Below are positions 1 to 6,186 of a DNA stretch of 12,388 nucleotides, in pieces (position 1 is the first letter of the stretch; the number at the start of each line of letters is the position of its first letter). The translations under genes and the position numbers were made by a program. The notes below the pieces were generated by a model. The model was not told the DNA's origin. It was given only the letters and a program-made list of their open reading frames with translations, and searched no databases. Origin of the DNA: Candidatus Zixiibacteriota bacterium (GTDB lineage: Bacteria; Zixibacteria; MSB-5A5; GN15; JACZUZ01); contig JACZUZ010000013.1 of assembly GCA_022572905.1 (NCBI GenBank), forward strand, positions 1 to 12,388, written 5' to 3'.

Positions 1-108
1 AGCCTAGCGACTTTTGATATCTGACACTTTCCATTAAGGACAGTTTCCTGGTTTCCCGGCTGATGGGCGCCAGCGTAGTTTAATCATTTGCACATTGATT
101 CTAGAGCA

Positions 109-1227
109 ATGAATAGCTTCACGTTAGTCAACTCCCGCCAGGCCCTAAGGCCGACTGGAGCTACACCGTGGGTGGTTCAAACAGTACGGGCGCTAACTGA
201 AATTTCGAAGACCTCTGAAGATACTATGATTACATCTGTAGGAACGCTGCCGTATGAGTTGGCTCTTGTGCAGGCCCTAAAGCTGGGAATTCCGGTGAAA
301 GTTTGTGTTACCTCATCAGCGCTGGAAAGAAACGCCGACACGTTGGATTCATTTCGTAACAAACTTGCGCGAGAATTTATGATAAACGGAGCGCCTCTGA
401 AAGTGACCCTAATTCCTACAAGAGAATTGGATGAACGAGATTCCCAACGTCTGCGCGACGAATTTGTTTTGAAAAACTCAAATAAGATATTCCTGATTTC
501 CATTCGCCCAGGGGGAACGCTCGAAGAAATACTAAATAAGAGCGAACAATTCATTCATCGTACTGACAAAACATTTTGGATTCCATATGATACTACAAGA
601 CAAAGAGTAAAGAAGTCCTACGACCCTGCTAAGATTGATCCTGTCACTCAGAAACTACTTGAAGGTCATCTGATTCACTGGACCAGAAGCTGCAACACTA
701 ACTGGCCAGGCGAGACCAGAAAATCCTATATCGATTCAATCGTCAAAAGTTCAGCCTTCTATCCTCGTGACGCCTACCGCACACTCAAGAGAATAATTGG
801 GGAAAAAGTTATCAGAGGATCGAAGAGACACATGCCTGCGAAGCAAAGCGCCGTTTCATTTACTTCGGCGACTCTCTGCGAATCTGTTTCTTTAATGAAG
901 TATCGTCAGCGTTACAGAGAAATGACATTCGAACCGTTCGGAATCGCGATTCCACAAAGAACTGCCGAAAGTCTGGGAGTTCGCCAGGTCAGGTATGTTC
1001 GCCGGTCAGAAGCAAAAAAAACCAAAGGTGACGAGCGTTTATTTGTTCAGACCTGTGACGGAGCAAGAAGCGACTGGCCGACTGAAAAAGAATGGAGAGC
1101 GTCCGGTGATTTTAATCTCAACGGAATCAAGGGAGATTGCATACTCCTGGCTGATTCTTCTGAATCCGCGAGAACTATTTCAGAGGGGACTGGCTTTCGC
1201 GCACAGTGTGTCTTTTCAGAAACATAA
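109..1227 (+). CDS. Two-domain hypothetical protein: Rossmann/SLOG-like N-terminus plus AbiGi/ART-like C-terminus
   Basis: A 372-residue protein I cannot assign to a named family. The first half (about residues 4-165) reads as an alpha/beta nucleotide-binding fold: a starting strand ending in NSRQ, then GATPWVVQT, then a second strand in ITSVGTLPYE (41-50) followed by a helix and the strand IPVKVCV, like SLOG/DprA-type Rossmann domains. The second half (about 185-355) has an ordered series of motifs: HLIHWTRSCN (187-196), a helix before GEKVIRGSKRH, AVSFTS (248-253), FGIAI (277-281) and SDWPTEKEWRASGD (321-334). The order H-x-T, IL-x-G-x-I, VSFT, YGI, W-x-E-x-EWR resembles AbiGi/DUF2971 abortive-infection proteins and DarT-like ADP-ribosyltransferases; this is pattern memory, not a search result. 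I chose ATG 109 because the first strand begins just after it. An in-frame TTG at 88 would add seven residues. No strong RBS is seen. The gene is convergent with the glycosyltransferase, with a 46-bp gap. Function is unknown; a defence or toxin role is inference. Confidence 0.8.
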   Translation: MNSFTLVNSRQALRPTGATPWVVQTVRALTEISKTSEDTMITSVGTLPYELALVQALKLGIPVKVCVTSSALERNADTLDSFRNKLAREFMINGAPLKVTLIPTRELDERDSQRLRDEFVLKNSNKIFLISIRPGGTLEEILNKSEQFIHRTDKTFWIPYDTTRQRVKKSYDPAKIDPVTQKLLEGHLIHWTRSCNTNWPGETRKSYIDSIVKSSAFYPRDAYRTLKRIIGEKVIRGSKRHMPAKQSAVSFTSATLCESVSLMKYRQRYREMTFEPFGIAIPQRTAESLGVRQVRYVRRSEAKKTKGDERLFVQTCDGARSDWPTEKEWRASGDFNLNGIKGDCILLADSSESARTISEGTGFRAQCVFSET

Positions 1228-1273
1228 AGTGCACAGGAATCAAAGTTAATGGAGAGAATTTTTGATAATAATA

Positions 1274-2491
1274 TTACTGGCGAACGTTTTCCAGAGATTC
1301 GAGATATCTTTCCGCCCAGGAACGCCGCGAATGATTGTCTTTGATAAAGGAGCGGTAGCCGCGTCCGAGCTCTTCGCCACGCTCTCTATTAGTGTGAAGT
1401 TCAAGAATCAATTCCGCCAGACGAGAAGGATTATCGGTGGGAAATATCATTGATCCTCCAGCTTCTTTCAAAAGCGCTATGGCTTCACCATCGGGACAAC
1501 CCAGCAGAATTGGCTTGCCTGCCGCCATATACTCAAAAAGCTTAGTGGGCACCGCCAACTTAGCGACATCAACGTTTTTCAAACATTCCACAAGCGCGTT
1601 ACCGGAACGCAGGAAAAATGGAATATCCTCCAGCGGCTGAAGGCCAACAAATGTTATATTAGTAAGATTATACTTACAGGCGAGATTTTCCAGTTCCTCT
1701 TTTTTCTGACCGTCACCTACAAAAACGAAATGTATATCCTCGCGGTCGGCCAGGATGCGCGCCGATTCGACGATTGTCTCAAGAGGGCGCACCCATCCAA
1801 GAGTGCCTGAATAAACCACGAGAAATTTTTCGCCCCAGCCAAACTTCTTTCTGATACCGTTTGAATGCGCATCGATAAAATCCGAACCAACGCCCGACTT
1901 TATCGTAACCAGTCTGTCCGCTGGTGTACCGACATCTTTGAGATAGCTGTTGATCCCATCTGTCACACAGACAATTCTATCCGCCTTACGATAGAGAAAA
2001 GTCATCAGCTTGCTCAATAGCCGGGTAAGAAATGATTCTTTCAGATTTCCAAACTGCACTCCGGACTCAGGTTGGAGATCGCGAATCTCAAGCACGAATT
2101 TGGCGCCCCGCAAGCGGCTTAAAATATATCCAACCAAAGCAGTTGTCACGGGGGGCGATGACGCGATAATCAAATCGTACTTGTCGCGCAGGCGAAAACT
2201 ATTAATGACAGATGAAATGAGAAAAGTCACAAAACCGATCATTCGTTTAGTAGGCTGCGTATTTGAGGCTGGCAGGACATATGAACGCGCAACATCCAGA
2301 CCGTCCAATTTTTCGCGTACAAAAAATCTACGCCGATACCGGTCCGGCAAAATTCCGTCGGGATAATTCGGCATGGCTGTCAGGATTGTCACTTTGTGTC
2401 CGCTCTCCTTGAAAATCTTGGCGAATTCAAAAAGTCGACGCACCGCGCCCCGCTCGGGAGGAAAGTATTGTGTTACAATCAATATTCTCAT
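1274..2491 (-). CDS. GT4-family glycosyltransferase (WbuB/WcaI-like)
   Basis: A 405-residue GT-B fold glycosyltransferase, expected to move a sugar from a nucleotide-sugar donor onto a surface polysaccharide or lipid-linked glycan at the inner face of the cytoplasmic membrane. The N-terminal Rossmann domain opens with MRILIVTQYFPPERGAV and contains SSPPVTTALVGY (111-122) and FVLEIRDLQPES (132-143), typical of the WbuB/WcaI type. The C-terminal donor-binding domain has VVYSGTLGWVRPLETI (225-240), FVFVGDGQKKEEL (255-267) and PTKLFEYMAAGKPIL (315-329), followed by DGEA (334-337). The first Glu of the common EX7E motif is not evident, as in other members with the PTK/PSK-LFEYMA form; E320 and E336 remain. 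ATG 2491 was chosen over the in-frame GTG 2497 because AGGTG lies 5 nt upstream, the clearest RBS in the window. It is a single gene on its strand with 248 bp free upstream. Acceptor and donor cannot be told. Confidence 0.9.
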   Translation of the reverse strand: MRILIVTQYFPPERGAVRRLFEFAKIFKESGHKVTILTAMPNYPDGILPDRYRRRFFVREKLDGLDVARSYVLPASNTQPTKRMIGFVTFLISSVINSFRLRDKYDLIIASSPPVTTALVGYILSRLRGAKFVLEIRDLQPESGVQFGNLKESFLTRLLSKLMTFLYRKADRIVCVTDGINSYLKDVGTPADRLVTIKSGVGSDFIDAHSNGIRKKFGWGEKFLVVYSGTLGWVRPLETIVESARILADREDIHFVFVGDGQKKEELENLACKYNLTNITFVGLQPLEDIPFFLRSGNALVECLKNVDVAKLAVPTKLFEYMAAGKPILLGCPDGEAIALLKEAGGSMIFPTDNPSRLAELILELHTNRERGEELGRGYRSFIKDNHSRRSWAERYLESLENVRQ

Positions 2492-2512
2492 AGACACACC
2501 TGTATAAGCGCC

Positions 2513-2541
2513 AATTTACGCAGGGGCAATCGGAAAAGCAA
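2513..2541 (-). promoter_or_regulatory. Possible sigma70-like promoter for the glycosyltransferase
   Basis: On the minus strand, TTGCTT (2541-2536) and TAAATT (2518-2513) are separated by 17 bp and match four of six consensus positions each. Transcription would start about 15-20 nt before the AGGTG ribosome site and ATG 2491. Found by eye; promoter consensus in this lineage is unknown. Confidence 0.28.
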
Positions 2542-2601
2542 GCGATATTAGTTTCTGGCCTAACCTATTGACATACAAGAGATTCAAGCTCAATATCCTT
2601 G

Positions 2602-2626
2602 CAGGAATCACAGTAATTCATTCCTG
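2602..2626. repeat. Short inverted repeat CAGGAAT-N11-ATTCCTG
   Basis: Seven-base arms (2602-2608 and 2620-2626) flank an 11-nt spacer in the gap between the OmpA-like and glycosyltransferase genes. No T-run follows on either strand, so it does not look like an intrinsic terminator. It could be an operator or an RNA stem downstream of the OmpA-like gene, or chance. Confidence 0.35.
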
Positions 2627-2652
2627 AGAATAGCGTCAGGGCATACGGTTTT

Positions 2653-2670
2653 TTGTGAAATATTTCACAA
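2653..2670. promoter_or_regulatory. Perfect 18-bp palindrome, Rex- or CRP/FNR-type operator candidate
   Basis: TTGTGAAATATTTCACAA is its own reverse complement over all 18 bases. It equals the known consensus of the NADH-sensing repressor Rex (TTGTGAA-N4-TTCACAA) and also fits the CRP half-site rule TGTGA-N6-TCACA. It lies 70 bp beyond the stop of the OmpA-like gene and about 160 bp upstream of the glycosyltransferase start, with no gene on the + strand nearby. A zero-loop palindrome without a following T-run is a better protein-binding site than a terminator. Which regulator binds, and whether it acts on the glycosyltransferase, cannot be told. Confidence 0.6.
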
Positions 2671-2739
2671 ATAATCCGAATTCAGGAACGCAAAATAAAG
2701 AACTCGTTAGAGAAAGACCGATGTAATTTTAAAAAACGA

Positions 2740-4221
2740 TTATTGAAAATCAAAACTGATTTCGACCCGGCGATTTTTTTTCCGCCCAACGCGAGTTGAG
2801 TTATCCGCCAGGAAATTGGTTTCGCCGCGCCCCATGGCTTTTATTCTTGCTTGGTCGACCCCCTTTCTGACCAGAAAATCGCGAACCCGGCGGGCTCTCT
2901 TTTCTGAAAGTAGTTTATTAACTTCGCTTGGACCTATGTCATCAGTGTATCCAATGACACGAAGAGTCACCGCGGGCGTCACCTGAAGTAATTTTGCAAG
3001 CTCTTTAAGCTTTTGGCTTGTTCTTGTATCTATTTCATAAGACCCCGGCTCATAATCGATATGAAGAATCATCGGCTGATGGAGTGGCGTCATGTCCGGG
3101 CAACCGTGTTGATCGACAACGATTCCCTCTCCAACGGACGGACAGTTGTCAAGGCCGTCCGGTACGCCATCGTTGTCCGAATCAACCGGGCAACCCCCAG
3201 CGTCTACCAGCGCTCCAACCGGACCATCCGGACAGCGATCCGCATAATCGGGGACACCGTCGAAATCTGTGTCAATTGGGCATCCGTGGATATCCACCGA
3301 TCCTCCCGCCGTTGATGGCGTGTTCGGACAATCGTCCAAACCATCGTAGACTCCGTCGGCGTCTTCATCCAAAGGGCATCCCCTTGTATCAACCTCCGCG
3401 CCACGTGGAGTTAGTTTACAACGATCTCGATCATCGATGACCCCATCACCATCGGAATCTCGAGTTGATTCAGGAATAACACTAGCTCTCGAGCTTTCGG
3501 TGACGTTCCAGGATCGCTCCATTTTCCATTCATCCCGCTCTTCACCGCCTCCAAATGAGTAGCGCAAACGAGCGCCGATAGCGAAGAGAGATTGAGCGCG
3601 TCCTTCCTCCACTTCAGGTTTGAATTCTGCGCCAGCTCCTGTGTAGCGCGCTCCCCTGAAATCAACAATAGCACCAACATGATCTGTTAGCTTGAAATCC
3701 ACGCCAATGCCCAGACCCAGGATTAGTTCTTCGGTCTTAAATGGAGTTGGATTATCGTTGATTCCAGTCGTTAGAATTACCTGTGATCCGGCGCCATCAA
3801 GCTTCTTCCAGCTATCAAACCCAATACCCGCTCTTACAAAGGGAGAGATGTTTCTTTCGGGATTAGTTATCCAATACCGAAATGAGAGCATTAGTCGGCG
3901 AGTTTGGAATGTTTCAACCCTGTTCTCACTTTTCGAACCGAATGAATATCTCGAGGTCTTGGTCGAATCGGTATAAACATTGCCTGACACAAACTCAATG
4001 AGACCGTCAATCCGTGGACCAAATTTGCGGCTGAATCCGATTTGAAATCCCGGTTGCAGTGGATATATATAGGATGCTCCACCAGACAGTTGTTGCAGAG
4101 TTATTCCAGCTTCCACAGAGAAATCATGCGCGCCAGCCTGAGACTCTGAGCCCTGGGAAATCAGAATGATCAACCCGGCGCAAATGGCCATGAAGTGAAA
4201 AATTGGCGCAAACACTTTCAT
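2740..4221 (-). CDS. OmpA-family outer-membrane protein with four TSP3 repeats
   Basis: A 493-residue envelope protein expected to anchor the outer membrane to peptidoglycan. Domains in order: signal peptide (1 to about 30, hydrophobic ICAGLIILISQG then SQAGA); an eight-strand-type beta-barrel (about 32-225) with alternating hydrophobic strands and a glycine-rich end YSFGGG; a short linker; four thrombospondin type-3 repeats (255-376), each with a DxDxDGVxD calcium-binding core and a cysteine pair; and an OmpA/MotB C-terminal domain (about 385-490). That last domain shows GYTDDIG, NKLLSEKRARRV, MGRGE and NRRVEISF. D427 and R442 sit at the positions known in OmpA to bind the diaminopimelate of peptidoglycan. 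The barrel-TSP3-OmpA order is common in Bacteroidota-like and related bacteria. ATG 4221 has only GGTGG crowded against it as RBS. A good -10 (TATAGT, minus strand 4241-4236) lies just upstream, without a convincing -35. Confidence 0.93.
   Translation of the reverse strand: MKVFAPIFHFMAICAGLIILISQGSESQAGAHDFSVEAGITLQQLSGGASYIYPLQPGFQIGFSRKFGPRIDGLIEFVSGNVYTDSTKTSRYSFGSKSENRVETFQTRRLMLSFRYWITNPERNISPFVRAGIGFDSWKKLDGAGSQVILTTGINDNPTPFKTEELILGLGIGVDFKLTDHVGAIVDFRGARYTGAGAEFKPEVEEGRAQSLFAIGARLRYSFGGGEERDEWKMERSWNVTESSRASVIPESTRDSDGDGVIDDRDRCKLTPRGAEVDTRGCPLDEDADGVYDGLDDCPNTPSTAGGSVDIHGCPIDTDFDGVPDYADRCPDGPVGALVDAGGCPVDSDNDGVPDGLDNCPSVGEGIVVDQHGCPDMTPLHQPMILHIDYEPGSYEIDTRTSQKLKELAKLLQVTPAVTLRVIGYTDDIGPSEVNKLLSEKRARRVRDFLVRKGVDQARIKAMGRGETNFLADNSTRVGRKKNRRVEISFDFQ
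3094..3459 (-). repeat. Four tandem TSP3 repeats inside the OmpA-like gene
   Basis: Repeat units at 3459-3370, 3369-3274, 3273-3184 and 3183-3094 encode 30, 32, 30 and 30 residues. Each opens with an acidic core (DSDGDGVID, DEDADGVYD, DTDFDGVPD, DSDNDGVPD), then D-x-C, and ends in HGCP, AGGCP or RGCP. Such repeats bind calcium and form a stiff spacer between the barrel and the peptidoglycan-binding domain. Confidence 0.88.
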
Positions 4222-4380
4222 GCCACCAAAATCTAACTATATCGGGTTCCTTTCAACTAAAACCGCAACCGAACCCCCGGAAGAGTTGCGCTTCAGTCCA
4301 AAAACAGATTCGTCATGTCTAAATGGATGAGCGCGAAGGTCTAATCAGGGGAGCTCATGGGTCGGGGGAATGGGTTCGCC

Positions 4381-5556
4381 TCAATCGCGGTTGAGAAAAC
4401 TCAAAGTTAAGGCGCCTGAACCCAGTATTGCGGTAACAAAGTAGAGGACCCAACCCAGGTAGGGAATGGTAAATAATATTATTAAAATAGCCGATCCCAG
4501 CGCCATTTGGGCCGCCAGAATACCGTTTCCGCCAGTATCGTCTTTGCGTAGTAGAATCGAGCCCAGCGCGGTGGCCACAAATATTTTGGCGGTAAGAAAT
4601 ACAACCGCCATAATCAGAGATATGAGCGCCGCCGCCGGAATACCCACGACAGTAAAAACCAGGAAAAATGCGGTAACGAGACCGACTGAATAAAAAAGGA
4701 TGCCAAAGCCCGCTGATTTGGCGCCGTTTTTTCGAATCGATTTCGTTGTATTTCTAAAGAGCTCCCCTAAAACAAATATCGCAAGAATACCAATCACCAG
4801 ACTCGCGAGAAAAGAATACATTCGCCCCACCCAGAACAATCCCGAGAAATCGCTTTCAGTTATTAGTTCATCGGGCTCTTCTCGCTCTATCGAGCCTACG
4901 ATAACAGCTCCATCCTCGATAACAGCCTCTGTAGAGCTCGAATAGGTGACATTACCTAGAATTTCAGCGGACTCTCGGATTTCAAGATTGTCGCAGGTTA
5001 TGTCGAGATCACCGTCGATTGCGCCATCAATGATAATCGTTCCAAAGAAGCCGCGGAGATCACCTATGATTCGTCCTTCGAGCAATAATTCACCTGCGCA
5101 AGCTTGTAAATCCCGTGAAAGTATCGCGCTGGGGGAGATTTCTATGGACTGTCCAATCAGATATGATGATCCTTCCACAATTCCTTCTATGTAGATATTT
5201 CTGCCAGCTCCGACCAGGCTACCCTCTATGGTACCGTCGATGTTCAGTGAAACCGCGCCTGAAATCATGGCGCCGTGAACAACGCCGCGCATCCTAAGTC
5301 TTTCCGACAATGTAAGCGCCTCACCATGAATCGTTCCGTCAATCGTCACAGTTTTACCAGTGGCTATCAGATCATCCGCCAACTCATCGGAGCTTTCAAG
5401 TACGATTTCATCTCCTGATTTGAAAGTCACAGCGCCGACATTACTTGAGAGGAAAAAGAAGAGAATCAGAGCGAGATGAATACTGACCTTGGCATATCGA
5501 TTAAAATTACAACTCTTAGGGGCGACCCTCAGCGCTTTTCGCGTGTATGTACTCAT
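4381..5556 (-). CDS. Bactofilin-like (polymer-forming) protein with membrane-embedded C-terminus
   Basis: A 391-residue protein. Residues 23-42 form a signal peptide or anchor (VSIHLALILFFFLSSNVGA). Residues about 45-225 form a right-handed beta-helix of short repeats built around IDGTIHGE, IDGTIEGSL, IEGIVEGS, LEGRIIGD and IDGAIDGDL, the pattern of bactofilin/polymer-forming domains. Residues about 245-390 hold about four hydrophobic segments around SLVIGILAIFVLG, GLVTAFFLVFTVVGIPA, LIMAVVFLTAKIFVATALG and ILIILFTIPYLGW. Canonical cytosolic bactofilins are smaller and lack this membrane tail; the export signal places the helix outside the cytoplasm. The reading frame stays open 127 codons upstream to 5937, but that part is not protein-like and would bury the signal peptide, so ATG 5556 is preferred. 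No RBS is evident. It may shape or scaffold the envelope; function is inferred from fold only. Confidence 0.82.
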   Translation of the reverse strand: MSTYTRKALRVAPKSCNFNRYAKVSIHLALILFFFLSSNVGAVTFKSGDEIVLESSDELADDLIATGKTVTIDGTIHGEALTLSERLRMRGVVHGAMISGAVSLNIDGTIEGSLVGAGRNIYIEGIVEGSSYLIGQSIEISPSAILSRDLQACAGELLLEGRIIGDLRGFFGTIIIDGAIDGDLDITCDNLEIRESAEILGNVTYSSSTEAVIEDGAVIVGSIEREEPDELITESDFSGLFWVGRMYSFLASLVIGILAIFVLGELFRNTTKSIRKNGAKSAGFGILFYSVGLVTAFFLVFTVVGIPAAALISLIMAVVFLTAKIFVATALGSILLRKDDTGGNGILAAQMALGSAILIILFTIPYLGWVLYFVTAILGSGALTLSFLNRD

Positions 5557-6102
5557 AAGTTCGTGGATTTCTTCAGAGTGATATTTTGGGTTTCGGTCAG
5601 ATTCTCCCGATTTGAACCCTAGCTGTAATTTAAAAAAATAATTCGATTCAGGCAATTCGGAACTGTGATAAATGATCCATTGAATTATTTCGAGCCAAGT
5701 GGAAGCGAATCCAGAATCAACGAATTCTGTTCTTCGAGAGTCTAAATTGCAACTTATGAGCCCCCGAATATATTGAAATTCTCCTGTAGCCGGATGAATC
5801 CCGTGATTCGTAAGGGAAAAGAATCCCGATTCCTGGGGCCTTCCCTCTCTCGCTATTGCCCTTACGGAAACCTTTTCGGCGATGTTGCAACTTTCCTGCC
5901 TGATTGTTTCAATCTGAAAAATCGCTAAATAAGCCAAAATCCGTTTCGGAAAAAGCTGCCAGCTCCTTTCAGCGGAGGCTTGCGCTCTTCAACTTTCTGA
6001 ACCTGAGCGCATTACGGCAATCCGTATGTGGACAAAAACTTCCGCAAGCCGATAACCAAAGAGAGAGATTGTTCGTCACACAGCTTTCCAATAGAAACAG
6101 AG

Positions 6103-6129
6103 TTTGCAATTTGCAATAGCTGATCAGCT
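6103..6129. promoter_or_regulatory. Tandem TTTGCAA and AGCTGATCAGCT palindrome upstream of the GGDEF gene
   Basis: TTTGCAATTTGCAA (6103-6116) is a direct tandem of a 7-mer containing the self-complementary TTGCAA. It is followed at once by the perfect 12-bp palindrome AGCTGATCAGCT (6118-6129). The block ends about 57 bp before the GTG start at 6187, a usual place for a transcription-factor site. The binding protein is unknown. Confidence 0.4.
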
Positions 6130-6149
6130 TATTTTCTCGAGCGTTTCTC

Positions 6150-6177
6150 TTGTGACATTCAGTTTCTGATCTATACG
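6150..6177 (+). promoter_or_regulatory. Possible promoter of the diguanylate cyclase gene
   Basis: TTGTGA (6150-6155) and TATACG (6172-6177) are spaced by 16 bp, each four of six to consensus. Transcription would begin only a few bases before GTG 6187, giving a nearly leaderless message, consistent with no visible RBS there. Weak evidence. Confidence 0.25.
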
Positions 6178-6186
6178 AGTATCGAC

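Larger units (their letters stand above)
5557..6186. other. Long intergenic region between divergent genes
   Basis: About 630 bp without a convincing gene between the bactofilin-like gene and the diguanylate cyclase. It holds an inverted pair CGTAAGGG (5809-5816) / CCCTTACG (5859-5866); two small related inverted repeats, GAATCCCGTGATTC (5796-5809) and GAATCCCGATTC (5821-5832); nine GANTC sites between 5600 and 5832; a self-complementary GTTGCAAC (5884-5891); a tandem TTTGCAATTTGCAA (6103-6116); and a 12-bp palindrome (6118-6129). Promoters for both flanking genes must lie here. The length and short repeats would also fit the remains of a dispersed repeat, which only a genome-wide comparison could show. 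Confidence 0.6.

Noticed and set aside
995..1249. Open frame of 84 codons on the + strand
   Set aside because: It overlaps the end of the two-domain protein in another frame, and the domain motifs (EKEWR and others) are in the longer frame.
1274..2491. Glycosyltransferase as a pseudogene because the first Glu of EX7E is missing
   Set aside because: The PTK-LFEYMA form is normal for WbuB-like GT4 proteins and the frame is complete.
2568..2596. TTGACA-N17-CAATAT promoter-like pair on the + strand
   Set aside because: The -35 is perfect but the -10 is only half-matched, and no gene follows on that strand; at most a weak antisense start.
2653..2670. The 18-bp palindrome as an intrinsic terminator of the OmpA-like gene
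   Set aside because: No loop and no T-run after it on the minus strand; an operator is the better reading.
3018..3440. Open frame of 140 codons on the + strand
   Set aside because: Antisense shadow of the TSP3 repeats and OmpA domain; the biased composition follows from the GA-rich repeat DNA.
5904..6119. Possible small gene of 71 codons (+) and an overlapping 78-codon frame on the opposite strand
   Set aside because: No RBS, no recognisable features, and the two frames cover each other; treated as intergenic.
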